A DNA stretch of 64,000 nt from positions 248,001-312,000 of the forward strand of contig JAFKKN010000002.1 of the NCBI GenBank assembly GCA_017305535.1, written 5' to 3'. Below, piece after piece: positions 1 to 8,037 of this stretch. The stretch comes from Hyphomicrobiales bacterium. GTDB lineage: Bacteria; Pseudomonadota; Alphaproteobacteria; Rhizobiales; Xanthobacteraceae. Positions within the stretch are counted from its first letter, which is position 1, and the number at the start of each line of letters is the position of its first letter. The position numbers and the translations under genes are program-made. The notes under the pieces were generated by a model. That model saw only the letters and a list, made by a program, of their open reading frames with translations. It searched no databases and was not told the origin of the DNA.

Positions 1-2
1 GG

Positions 3-311
3 CTGGAGATCGTGAAGTGGTCGTACTTCGCCATGCTCAACGCCGAGGAACTGGGCATCACGTCAAAGAACATCGATGAGGCGCTGAAATCGCAGAAGCC
101 GGACGTCAAACGTCTGGTCGGCAGCGAGGGCGCCTATGGCGAGCAGATCGGCCTGACCAAGGATTGGGCGGTGCGCATCATTCGGCAGGTCGGCAACTAT
201 GCCGAATCCTATGAGCGCAACGTCGGCACCGGCTCGAAGCTCGGCATTCCGCGCGGCCTCAATCATCTGTGGAACGAGGGCGGCATTCAATACGCTCCGC
301 CGATCCGGTAG
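3..311 (+). CDS. aapJ: C-terminal part of an amino-acid ABC transporter periplasmic binding protein (AapJ/BztA family)
   Basis: Only the last 102 codons lie in the window; the reading frame is open from base 3 and the start is upstream. The protein ends with a segment resembling the C-terminus of general L-amino-acid binding proteins (AapJ/BztA): an NVGTGSKLGIPRGLN stretch followed by LWNEGGIQYAPPIR. In that family the protein captures polar amino acids in the periplasm for the AapQMP permease/ATPase. The downstream permease genes are not here: the next gene is on the other strand, so this is either the last gene of its unit or a lone binding protein. Family assignment rests on this C-terminal segment only. 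Confidence 0.8.
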   Translation: MEIVKWSYFAMLNAEELGITSKNIDEALKSQKPDVKRLVGSEGAYGEQIGLTKDWAVRIIRQVGNYAESYERNVGTGSKLGIPRGLNHLWNEGGIQYAPPIR

Positions 312-390
312 AGGCGATCACGCTTCTACGGAAACATCCAATTCCGTTACACCCGGCCATAGCCGTTTAAAGAACGGCGTCGCCGATGCT

Positions 391-470
391 CGTCTGCGTG
401 TCGGGCATCCACGTCCTGAATGTTTCAAAATGAAAGACGTGGATGGCCGGGACAAGCCCGGCCATGACAG
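391..470. repeat. Intergenic palindromic repeat, family 1, copy 1
   Basis: An inverted repeat of the form GGGCATCCACGTC ... GACGTGGATGGCC followed by GGGACAAGCCCGGCCATGAC. The same unit recurs at 7068-7154, 48140-48228 and 60908-60996. It sits between two convergent genes, where it could fold as a hairpin in RNA. Confidence 0.75.
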
Positions 471-509
471 GTCAGTTCTATCCAGGCAAGATTTTCTCCA
501 GGTCGCGCG

Positions 510-1442
510 TCAAGCCACCCGGTAGACACTCTGCGCGTCTACCTGCACCCGCCCGTCGGCGACGAGTTCGTCGAGGTGCTGCGAAATGGTGCGAGCCTCC
601 GACGAGTCGACCCATGGGCTCTCATAGTGCGACGGATAGATCAACCGCTGCTTGACCAGTTGCGCCAGCGTCTTCGGCGCCTCCTTCAGCATTGCCAGCA
701 AACGCGCTTCGCGTTCGTCGAGCTTCGCGGCATAGGCCGCAAGATCCTGCATGAAGCGCTCGCGATCGGTGTAAACGCCGCGATGATGCGCGGTGACCCA
801 GACCTTCGCCGGAATATCTCGCAGCCGCTCCATGCTGCTGCGGAAGCCAGACAGGCTCGAGGAGGCATCGCCGTAGTAGGGTCCGAAACCGGTGAGATCG
901 ATATCACCGATAAAAGCAACACCCTCCTCTTCGATCAGCAAAACGCAATGACCCGCGGTATGACCCGGCATGTGGAAGGCGCGAACCGTCAGGCCACCGA
1001 GATCCCATGACGCGCCGTCGGCATAGCTTTTCGCATCGGGCTGCGGTGCGTAGAAGAAGTCGCGCTTGAACCGGGCCTCCATTTTCGGAATGCGGCTCTG
1101 ATCGGTCACCCCGAAAGCCGCGACCAGCCCGTCCCAACTGCGCGCCGCCTGCAGATCCGCCTCATGCACATAGACCGGCGCACCGGGAAGACGATGCAGG
1201 CCCGCCATATGATCTTCGTGGACGTGGCCCATCACCACCAGTTCAGTGGCATCGAATTCAGGCCCGATGAAGTTCGAGACGATCGGGGCATCAAGCGCCG
1301 CGCGCGTGTCCGAGCCACGAACGAGCACCTGGTTTCCGTCGGGATATTTGCCGTTCTTCTCGCCGAAGAAGACCGAGACGCGGCCGAAATCCGCGCGTTG
1401 TACTGGTGCGCGGGACGCTGACTGGCTCGCGTGCGAATTCAT
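510..1442 (-). CDS. Metallo-beta-lactamase-fold hydrolase
   Basis: A 310-residue protein with the metal-binding motif of the metallo-beta-lactamase superfamily, GHVHEDHMAG (HxHxDH), near residue 72. A second metal-ligand region follows, FHMPGHTAGHCVLL, then a GDIDLTGFGP stretch carrying the bridging Asp and a late AHHRG histidine. Members hydrolyse thioesters, lactones or esters with two zinc or iron ions; here the substrate cannot be told. A C-terminal extension of about 80 residues resembles the winged-helix tail of LACTB2-like proteins. It is the last gene of the minus-strand run with the SDR, thiolase and CoA-transferase genes, separated from the SDR by 243 bp, so a role in thioester chemistry is possible but inferred. 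Confidence 0.85.
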   Translation of the reverse strand: MNSHASQSASRAPVQRADFGRVSVFFGEKNGKYPDGNQVLVRGSDTRAALDAPIVSNFIGPEFDATELVVMGHVHEDHMAGLHRLPGAPVYVHEADLQAARSWDGLVAAFGVTDQSRIPKMEARFKRDFFYAPQPDAKSYADGASWDLGGLTVRAFHMPGHTAGHCVLLIEEEGVAFIGDIDLTGFGPYYGDASSSLSGFRSSMERLRDIPAKVWVTAHHRGVYTDRERFMQDLAAYAAKLDEREARLLAMLKEAPKTLAQLVKQRLIYPSHYESPWVDSSEARTISQHLDELVADGRVQVDAQSVYRVA

Positions 1443-1685
1443 ATCGACGGTTCTCCTTCAATCACAACCGGCCCGCCGCGTCGCGCTGGACGATCAGACC
1501 ATCGTGCAGGAGCCGGACGCATCATAGAGCAACCCACCGCAGGCACCAAGAAAGCTGCCCAATCGATGAACCGTGATTGAATCCGCCGCATCGTCGCGCC
1601 GGCGCGGCCCGCGACATCCCGGCGGGACGCGCAAGGCTAATGCCGGCGGCGATCGAAGATTGGCTGTATCTATCCGGAAGCGAAC

Positions 1686-2459
1686 CTAACGCGCCTGCAT
1701 GCGCGCGCCGGCGTCCAGACTGATCGTTGTGGCGTTGAGGTACGCATTCTCGGCAATGTGCCGCACCAGACCGGCGAACTCGTCGGGCTGCCCCATCCGG
1801 TTCGGATACAGAATCATGCGATCGACGATCGACTGCGATACCTTCGGCGGCATGCCAGACACCATGCCGGTATCGAACAGGCCGGGCGCGATCGACACCA
1901 CGCGGATGCCGTGCTCGGCGAGGTCGCGCGCTACCGGCAGCGTGAGGCCGATGACGCCGGCCTTGCTGGCGCTGTAGGCGGCCTGTCCAACCTGCCCTTG
2001 CGACGCCGCGCCTGACGCCGTGTTGATGATGACGCCGCGTTCGCCGCTCACACCCTCCGGCGCATTGCGCGTCATCGCCACCGCTGCGAAGCGGATGATG
2101 TTGAAGGTGCCGGTGAGATTGATGCCGATCACCTTGCTCCAGGTCGCGAGCGGAAACGGTTGTCCCTTCGAGACCGTCTTGGACGCATCGGCAACGCCGG
2201 CGCAATTGACGGCGATATGCACTGCGCCGAATGCCGCGACCACCGCGTCGATGGCGGTGCTCACGCTTTCCTCATTGGCGACGTCGACGACGCGGCCGAG
2301 CGCATCGCCGCCCAGTTCGCGGCAGACATCAGCCAGCCGTGCTTCGTCGCGATCGAACGCCGCAATGCGCGCACCCGCTTTTGCCAGGGCGATGCACGAG
2401 GCCCGCCCCAGACCCGATGCCGCGCCGGTAACGATAGCGACCTTTCCGTCCAACTGCAT
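1686..2459 (-). CDS. SDR-family 3-hydroxyacyl-CoA dehydrogenase (type-2/HSD10-like)
   Basis: A 257-residue short-chain dehydrogenase. The NAD-binding TGAASGLG motif lies near residue 11, followed by an NCAG motif and the catalytic Ser/Tyr/Lys set (NTASGAASQGQ, then AAYSASKAG). The C-terminal MGQPDEFAGLV and ATTISLDAGARM segments fit type-2 3-hydroxyacyl-CoA dehydrogenases, which oxidise 3-hydroxyacyl-CoA to 3-ketoacyl-CoA with NAD. I chose the start at 2459 because AGGA lies about 9 bases upstream and the family begins MxLxGKVAIVTG; an upstream in-frame start at 2480 is possible. The thiolase gene ends 29 bp upstream, so the two are probably cotranscribed and catalyse consecutive steps. Confidence 0.88.
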   Translation of the reverse strand: MQLDGKVAIVTGAASGLGRASCIALAKAGARIAAFDRDEARLADVCRELGGDALGRVVDVANEESVSTAIDAVVAAFGAVHIAVNCAGVADASKTVSKGQPFPLATWSKVIGINLTGTFNIIRFAAVAMTRNAPEGVSGERGVIINTASGAASQGQVGQAAYSASKAGVIGLTLPVARDLAEHGIRVVSIAPGLFDTGMVSGMPPKVSQSIVDRMILYPNRMGQPDEFAGLVRHIAENAYLNATTISLDAGARMQAR

Positions 2460-2488
2460 AAGCGTCTTTCCTACTCTCAATGATTGTC

Positions 2489-3727
2489 TTAGCGGCCAAG
2501 GATGGTGATGCAGGCCACCGCCTCTTCGATGCCTTGCAAACCACCGCCATTTTCAGCGAGCGCGATGCGCGCGCCCTCGACCTGCCGCGCGCCGGCTTCG
2601 CCGCGCAGTTGCGCTACCAGTTCATGGACCTGACCGATGCCGGTGGCGCCGACCGGATGACCCTTTGATTCCAGACCGCCGGACGGATTGACCGGAATGC
2701 GCCCGCCGAGCGTCGTGTCACCGCGTTCGGAAATCGCGCCGCCGTCGCCGAAATCGCAGAAACCGAGATTCTCGATCTGGATGATCTCGCCCATCGCGGT
2801 GGCATCATGCACCTCGGCGACGGAAACATCGTTGGGACCGATACCGGCCTTGTCATAGGCCTTTTTCGCCGCCAGCGCGGTGCAGTGGTGCTCGACCGCC
2901 GCGGGATCGCGATCGCTGCCGGTCTGGATCACCGAGGCCAGCACGCGGATCGCACGCTTCTCATCGAGACCAAGCCGCTTCAATCCCGCCTTGGTGACGA
3001 GAACGGCGGCCGCCGCACCATCGGAGATCGGCGAGCACATCGGCAACGTCAGCGGATAGGTGATCGGCGGCGCGTTCAGCACCTCGTCAACCGAATAGGC
3101 GTTGCGGAATTGCGAGAGCGGATTCTCCACCGAATGCCGGTGATTCTTCGCCGACACCGCCGCCAACTGGCGCTGCGTCGTGCCGAAGCGCTTCATATGC
3201 TGGCGCGAAAATGCCGCGTAAACATCCATGAATACACTATAGGGCTTGTCGGAGGTGCTCCCCTCTGGCACCTCGACGCCTTCGCCGAGACTGAGCAGGC
3301 GCTCGCGGATTTCATCGTCACGGCTGACGTCCCACGCACTGTCGAACGCTTCGAACATCAGCTTGCGATCGGTGGAAAACATTTTCTCGGCACCGAGCGC
3401 CAGCGCGACATCGCCCTCGCCGGCCTTGAGGAATGTCACCGCGAGGTTGAAGGCCGAGCTGCCGCTGGCGCAGGCATTCTCGACATTCACCACCGGGATG
3501 CCCCCGATGCCCATCTCGCGCAGCAGAATCTCGCCGCGGATCATGTGCTGGCGTTCCATGTGGCCTTGCGAGGCATTGGCGAAGAACGCGCCCTCCACGT
3601 CAGCCTTCTGCAAACCGGCATCGCCGAGCGCAGCATCCACTGCGGTGCGTGACATTGTTTTCATATCGACGTCGAGCATTCGCCCGAACGGCGTCATGCC
3701 AACGCCGACCACATAAATGTCGTCCAT
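2489..3727 (-). CDS. Thiolase family protein (SCP2/acetyl-CoA acetyltransferase type)
   Basis: A 412-residue thiolase of the SCP-x/non-specific lipid-transfer type. The nucleophilic cysteine sits in NACASGSSAFN (about residue 86) and the catalytic histidine in ESKGHPVGATGIGQ. The C-terminal ENGGGLQGIEEA loop is present. Such enzymes cleave 3-ketoacyl-CoA with CoA, releasing acetyl- or propionyl-CoA, or act as acyltransferases. It lies between the CoA-transferase and SDR genes on the same strand with short gaps (33 and 29 bp), which suggests one operon for the last two beta-oxidation steps of an acid activated by the neighbouring enzymes. Confidence 0.88.
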   Translation of the reverse strand: MDDIYVVGVGMTPFGRMLDVDMKTMSRTAVDAALGDAGLQKADVEGAFFANASQGHMERQHMIRGEILLREMGIGGIPVVNVENACASGSSAFNLAVTFLKAGEGDVALALGAEKMFSTDRKLMFEAFDSAWDVSRDDEIRERLLSLGEGVEVPEGSTSDKPYSVFMDVYAAFSRQHMKRFGTTQRQLAAVSAKNHRHSVENPLSQFRNAYSVDEVLNAPPITYPLTLPMCSPISDGAAAAVLVTKAGLKRLGLDEKRAIRVLASVIQTGSDRDPAAVEHHCTALAAKKAYDKAGIGPNDVSVAEVHDATAMGEIIQIENLGFCDFGDGGAISERGDTTLGGRIPVNPSGGLESKGHPVGATGIGQVHELVAQLRGEAGARQVEGARIALAENGGGLQGIEEAVACITILGR

Positions 3728-3760
3728 CGCATCCTCCCTGCGGCCGGAGCCGTCTCGAAC

Positions 3761-4873
3761 CTAACCGTTCTTCAATTCCGGCAGCGTGCGCAGCACCTGC
3801 TCGGTATGTTCGCCGAGACCGGGCACGCCGGAGCGCGGTCCCGGATGCTCGCCGGAGAAAATCAACGGTTGCGCCACGTGATGGCGCGCCGTCCCGTCGC
3901 TGTCCGGCACCTCGCGGAACAATCCGCGCGCACGGAAATGCGGATCGGCTGCCACTTCATCGAGCGAATTCACCGGTCCCCACGGAATGCCGGCAGCATC
4001 GAGCTTCGCGCCCCAATCGGCGCGGCTGCGCGTCGCCAACACCGCGGCGACCTGACCCTGCAATGTCTCATTTCGCGCAACGCGCTCGCTGCGATTGAAG
4101 CCGGCGGCATCGGGCAGCCCGAGAAGTTCGCACAGCGGCCGCCAGAACCAGTCCTCATGCGCGATCGACAGCGTGAGCAACTTGCCGTCGCCGCACTTGA
4201 ACACGCCGTAGGCCGGCTCCGCGCCGATGTCGGCCAGCGGCGCGCCGTTCATCACCGGCCCGAGCATCACCGACATCCACGACACCAGACCGTCCGTCAT
4301 CGACACGTCGATGTATTTTCCCTTGCCGGTGCGCCCGCGCTCCAACAGTGCCGCCAGCGTCCCCACCGCCGCAAACATGCCGGAGGACAGATCGCCGACC
4401 GCGATGCTTCCGGGGTCCTCCACCGAACCTTGCTCGGCATGGCGGAACAGAAACCCCGCGAGCGCCTGATATGAAATGTCATGCGCGGGCCGGTCGCGAT
4501 ACGGGCCATCCTGACCGAAACCCGAGATCGAGACGTAAACCAGGCGCGGATTAAGCTGCGCCATCGCCTCGTAACCGAAGCCGAGGCGCGCCATGGTGCC
4601 GGGGCGATATCCTTCCATCAGCACGTCGGCGGACGCGATCAACCGGCGCAGGTGCTGTTTGCCGTCGTCGCTCTTGAGATCCAGTGCCACCGACTGCTTG
4701 CCGCGATTGAGCGCGGCATGAAACGCCGGAAACTGCCGGGCCGGATCACCGACCCCAGGACGCTCGACCAGAACTACCTCGGCACCGAGATCGCCCAACA
4801 ACAGCGTGGCGTAAGGCCCCGGATACTGCTCGGCCAGACTGACAACTCGAATTCCAGCAAGGGGAAGGCTCAT
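3761..4873 (-). CDS. CaiB/BaiF-family (class III) CoA-transferase
   Basis: A 370-residue class III CoA-transferase starting SLPLAGIRVVSL, with GDLGAEVVLVERPGVGDPAR and the LDLKSDDGKQ segment. The nucleophilic aspartate typical of the family is in the PAHDISYQALAG region, and GxPxGPVN-like IPWGPVNSLDEV lies near the C-terminus. The family moves CoA between carboxylic acids, or makes racemases. Translation may instead begin at 4930; I prefer 4873 because homologues begin there. It is divergent from the crotonase gene, and the shared promoter region carries a candidate TetR operator. It probably heads the minus-strand operon through thiolase and SDR. Confidence 0.87.
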   Translation of the reverse strand: MSLPLAGIRVVSLAEQYPGPYATLLLGDLGAEVVLVERPGVGDPARQFPAFHAALNRGKQSVALDLKSDDGKQHLRRLIASADVLMEGYRPGTMARLGFGYEAMAQLNPRLVYVSISGFGQDGPYRDRPAHDISYQALAGFLFRHAEQGSVEDPGSIAVGDLSSGMFAAVGTLAALLERGRTGKGKYIDVSMTDGLVSWMSVMLGPVMNGAPLADIGAEPAYGVFKCGDGKLLTLSIAHEDWFWRPLCELLGLPDAAGFNRSERVARNETLQGQVAAVLATRSRADWGAKLDAAGIPWGPVNSLDEVAADPHFRARGLFREVPDSDGTARHHVAQPLIFSGEHPGPRSGVPGLGEHTEQVLRTLPELKNG

Positions 4874-4949
4874 GTCGCTACGCGCTCCAACAGGTGCTGA
4901 GCTTGATTTCGCCCCAACAGTCTGTAACATAACTCATGAAATAATCAAC

Positions 4950-4966
4950 TAACTTCACAGTCAATT
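4950..4966 (-). promoter_or_regulatory. Candidate TetR-type operator, site 1
   Basis: AATTGACTGTGAAGTTA on the minus strand, between the divergent CoA-transferase and enoyl-CoA hydratase genes, 15 bp before the hydratase start. It matches sites at 14176-14192 and 14443-14459 with the same 17-bp spacing. The assignment to the TetR gene at 15.9 kb is inference. Confidence 0.45.
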
Positions 4967-4981
4967 CTTCGGAGAAGCGCC

Positions 4982-5761
4982 ATGGAATCGCTGATTTCTG
5001 AAATTCGCGGCAACGCGATGTGGATCACGCTGAACCGGCCGGATGCGCTCAACGCGCTCACCCCGGCCATCATTTCGGGAATCAACGCCTCGCTCGACAA
5101 GGCTCAGCAATCGGACGTCCGCGCGGTGGTCCTGACCGGAACGGGGCGCGCTTTCTGTGCCGGCGCCGATCTGAAGTTCGTGCGCGGCGAAGCCGGCAAC
5201 GACGAAACCGCACTCGGCCGCTTTCTCGATACGATTCTTCTGGTGATGAACCGGCTCGAGACATTCCCCATGCCGGTGATCGCCGCGCTCAACGGATTGA
5301 CGCTGGCTGGCGGGCTCGAACTGATGCTGTGCTGCGATCTCGTCATCGCCGCGCGGTCGGCCAAACTCGGCGACGCACACGCGAATTACGGCCTGCTGCC
5401 GGGCGGCGGCAGTTCGGTGCGGCTGCCGCGCAAGATCGGTCCGACCCGCGCGAAGTATCTGCTCTATACCGGCGAGTTCGTACCGGCCGAACAACTTATC
5501 GTCGCCGGGCTGGTGAATGACGTCGTCGACGACGATGCGTTGATCACGGCCACCGAAGCGCTGGTCGCCAAGCTCGCCAACAAGAGTCCGCTGGTGCTTC
5601 GCCGCATGAAAGCATTGGTCGATGATGGCCTTGAGCAACCGGCTGCGATAGCATTGCGACAGGAATTACTCGCCAGCGAAGTCCACGCCTACAGCCACGA
5701 TCTGAAGGAAGGACTTGCCGCTTTCGAGGAAAAACGCAAACCGCGCTTCACCGGCAAATAA
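4982..5761 (+). CDS. Enoyl-CoA hydratase/isomerase (crotonase superfamily)
   Basis: A 259-residue crotonase-fold protein. It has the oxyanion-hole segment FCAGADLKF (about residue 60) and NGLTLAGGLELMLCCDLVIA with the first catalytic Glu preserved in GGLELM. The position of the second hydratase Glu is replaced: the segment reads GDAHANYGLLPGGG rather than the GxPE form, so the exact reaction (hydratase, isomerase or hydrolase) is uncertain. The C-terminal half has the usual trimerisation helices and an EKRKPRFTGK end. It is divergent from the CoA-transferase gene and 39 bp upstream of the PaaK-like gene, with which it likely forms an operon. Confidence 0.88.
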   Translation: MESLISEIRGNAMWITLNRPDALNALTPAIISGINASLDKAQQSDVRAVVLTGTGRAFCAGADLKFVRGEAGNDETALGRFLDTILLVMNRLETFPMPVIAALNGLTLAGGLELMLCCDLVIAARSAKLGDAHANYGLLPGGGSSVRLPRKIGPTRAKYLLYTGEFVPAEQLIVAGLVNDVVDDDALITATEALVAKLANKSPLVLRRMKALVDDGLEQPAAIALRQELLASEVHAYSHDLKEGLAAFEEKRKPRFTGK

Positions 5762-5800
5762 GACAAGCAAGCCGCAGGACGTCGAGAGGAAACAAAAGCA

Positions 5801-7021
5801 ATGAGTCAGGACACTCGATTCGCCCGCCTCCAGCAGGTTCAGCAAACCGCCTATCAGCTTGCGCCGGCGATCCGGGAGATGTTCGATCGCGCCGGCCTTG
5901 CCCCGGCCGATCTCAAGACCGTGGGCGATTTGTCGCGGCTGCCTGTCCTCAAGAAAGAGTCTTTGGTCGATTTGCAGCAGCAGCGGCCGCCATTCGGCGG
6001 TTTCCTTGCGGCGAAGGACGAGGACATCGCGCGCATCTTCGTGTCGCCCGGCCCGATCAACGAACCGCAGTTCCGGCATGATCGCGACGGCCACGGTTTC
6101 GGCACCGCGTTCGCCGCCGCCGGCCTCGGCCCGGGCGATCGCGTGCTCAACACCTGGTCCTACCATCTGGTGCCAGCCGGCCTGCTGCTCGATGAAGGGC
6201 TGCGCGCGGCCGGCGCCACGGTGATCCCGGCCGGCACCGGCGGCAGCGAATTGCAAGCCAAGCTGGTGACGGACCTTGGCGTCACCTGCATCTGCGCCTC
6301 GACGGCATTCTTCATCACGCTCGCCGAAGCTGTCGAAGCCATGGGACACAAACTGCCGGGCGGATGGAAAGTGAAGTCCGCGCTGCTCGGTGGCGAATTG
6401 GGCGACTGGCTCGGCAAGCGCCGCCGGCTGGAAGCCAGGTACGGCATTCGCACCTTCGCGGTGTATGCAACCGCCGACTTCGGCGTGATCGGTTTCGAGA
6501 ACGGCGCGCAGGACGGCGGCTACGAAATTCATCAGGACCGCATCGTGCAGATCTGCGATCCGGTGACAGGCGCACCGCTGCCTGAAGGCGAACCGGGCGA
6601 GATCGTCGTCACCACGCTTACGCCGGGCTGGCCGCTGATCCGGTTCGGCACCGGAGACGTCGCCGCCGCGACGGCGACGAACGCCGACGGCACCGTGCAG
6701 CGGATCGGCATGTTGCAGGGGCGCGTCGGCCAGGCGGTGAAGGCGCGCGAGATTTTCATCTATCCGCGCCAGCTCGAAGATCTCGCGATCTCGATTCCCG
6801 GCGTCGGACGCGCGCAGGCCATCGTCGCGCGGCCGCAGCAGCGCGAGGAGATCACGCTACGTCTTGCGCTGTCGTCGGATGCGGATCGCGACGCGGTGCT
6901 GGGCGCCGTGCCCGCGCGTTTCACCGCGTTGTCGCGGCTAAAGGCCGACCGGATCGAAATCGTGACGGCCGACGAACTTCCGGCCGACGCACCGTTCGTG
7001 GTCGACCGCAAGGACGTTTAA
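5801..7021 (+). CDS. Phenylacetate-CoA ligase-like (PaaK-family) adenylate-forming protein with a degenerate P-loop
   Basis: A 406-residue protein of the PaaK branch of adenylate-forming enzymes. Recognisable parts are the N-terminal RLPVLKKESL, the YATADFGVIGFE region (equivalent to A5), the GEPGEIVVTTL and RFGTGDV motifs, and a C-terminal domain with KAREIFIYPRQLE. The usual SSGTTGxP phosphate-binding loop is replaced by VSPGPINEP (residues 81-89) and the usual end-of-domain catalytic Lys motif is not obvious. It may activate an aromatic or short acid, or may have lost ligase activity. It follows the enoyl-CoA hydratase gene in the same direction; a palindromic repeat lies after it. Confidence 0.8.
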   Translation: MSQDTRFARLQQVQQTAYQLAPAIREMFDRAGLAPADLKTVGDLSRLPVLKKESLVDLQQQRPPFGGFLAAKDEDIARIFVSPGPINEPQFRHDRDGHGFGTAFAAAGLGPGDRVLNTWSYHLVPAGLLLDEGLRAAGATVIPAGTGGSELQAKLVTDLGVTCICASTAFFITLAEAVEAMGHKLPGGWKVKSALLGGELGDWLGKRRRLEARYGIRTFAVYATADFGVIGFENGAQDGGYEIHQDRIVQICDPVTGAPLPEGEPGEIVVTTLTPGWPLIRFGTGDVAAATATNADGTVQRIGMLQGRVGQAVKAREIFIYPRQLEDLAISIPGVGRAQAIVARPQQREEITLRLALSSDADRDAVLGAVPARFTALSRLKADRIEIVTADELPADAPFVVDRKDV

Positions 7022-7067
7022 GCGTGGACTCCAGAGCGGTTCACGCTTTAACAAAGCACCCAAATCC

Positions 7068-7154
7068 GTCATGCCCGGCCTTGTGCCGGGCATTCACATC
7101 TTAAGATGTTACGAAATGAAAGACGTGGATGGCCGGGACAGGCCCGGCCATGAC
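7068..7154. repeat. Intergenic palindromic repeat, family 1, copy 2
   Basis: GTCATGCCCGGCCTTGTGCC ... GGCCCGGCCATGAC, a long inverted repeat between two convergent genes. Same family as 391-470, 48140-48228 and 60908-60996. It could serve as a bidirectional hairpin terminator. Confidence 0.75.
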
Positions 7155-7185
7155 GTATCGCTGATTCTATCCAAACGAAACCGCT

Positions 7186-7977
7186 CTAGCCGAGCCAGCG
7201 CTTGCGTCGGCGATAGTGCTTGATGTCGCGGTAGCTCTTGCGCTCGCCTTCGAGATCAAGCCCGAGATAGAACTCCCGCACGTCCTCATTGCTGCGCAGA
7301 TCCTCGGCGGCACCTTCGAGAACGATGCGGCCGTTTTCCATCACATAACCGTAATCGGCGATATCGAGCGCGACGCGGGTATTTTGCTCGACGATCAACA
7401 GCGTGGTGCCGCCCGCCTTCAACTGCTTCAGCAGCTCGAAGACCTCGTCGATCATCAGCGGCGCGAGGCCGAGCGACGGCTCGTCGATCATGATCAACTT
7501 GGGATTGGCCATCATCGCGCGGCCGATCACCACCATCTGCTGTTCGCCACCGGAGAGATAGCCGGTCACGCGATCCTTGAGCGCGGCGAGGCGACGAATG
7601 CGATCGTAAACCTCGTCGAGGCGTTTGCGCACCTCGCGGCCAGATGATTCCATGTGGCCGCCGACCTGGAGATTCTGTTCCACGGTCAGATGGCGCAGCA
7701 CACGGCGGCCCTCCATCACGTGAATGATGCCGCTGCGCACCACATCGGTCGGCTCGATCTTGTCGATCCGCTTGCCGTCGAAACTGATGTTGCCGGATGT
7801 CACCCGGCCGTCCTCGACGCGAATGATACCCGAGATCGCTTTTAGCGTCGTCGATTTACCGGCACCGTTGCCGCCAAGCAGCGCCACGCACTTGCCATCC
7901 GGCACGGCGAGGGAGATGCCCTTCACCGCCAGAATGACATCGCTGTAGATGACTTCAACGTTGTTGAGTTCGAGCAC
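7186..7977 (-). CDS. Liv-type ABC transporter ATP-binding protein (LivF family)
   Basis: A 263-residue ATPase with Walker A GGNGAGKSTT (about residue 35), signature YLSGGEQQMV, Walker B LIMIDEPSLGLAP and the switch His in LIVEQNTRVAL. The order and length fit LivF of the branched-chain/HAAT importer family. A C-terminal extension of about 30 residues (GLDLEGERKSYRDIKHYRRRKRW) goes beyond canonical LivF and is seen in importers that sit next to acyl-CoA genes. It is the last gene of a six-gene minus-strand operon: livG, ligase, livH, livM, binding protein, livF. Confidence 0.92.
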   Translation of the reverse strand: MLELNNVEVIYSDVILAVKGISLAVPDGKCVALLGGNGAGKSTTLKAISGIIRVEDGRVTSGNISFDGKRIDKIEPTDVVRSGIIHVMEGRRVLRHLTVEQNLQVGGHMESSGREVRKRLDEVYDRIRRLAALKDRVTGYLSGGEQQMVVIGRAMMANPKLIMIDEPSLGLAPLMIDEVFELLKQLKAGGTTLLIVEQNTRVALDIADYGYVMENGRIVLEGAAEDLRSNEDVREFYLGLDLEGERKSYRDIKHYRRRKRWLG

Positions 7978-8037
7978 GACGCAAGCCTCCGGAAGTCTCC
8001 GGCCGGGTTCATGCGAACCCGGCCGGATAACCTGTCT

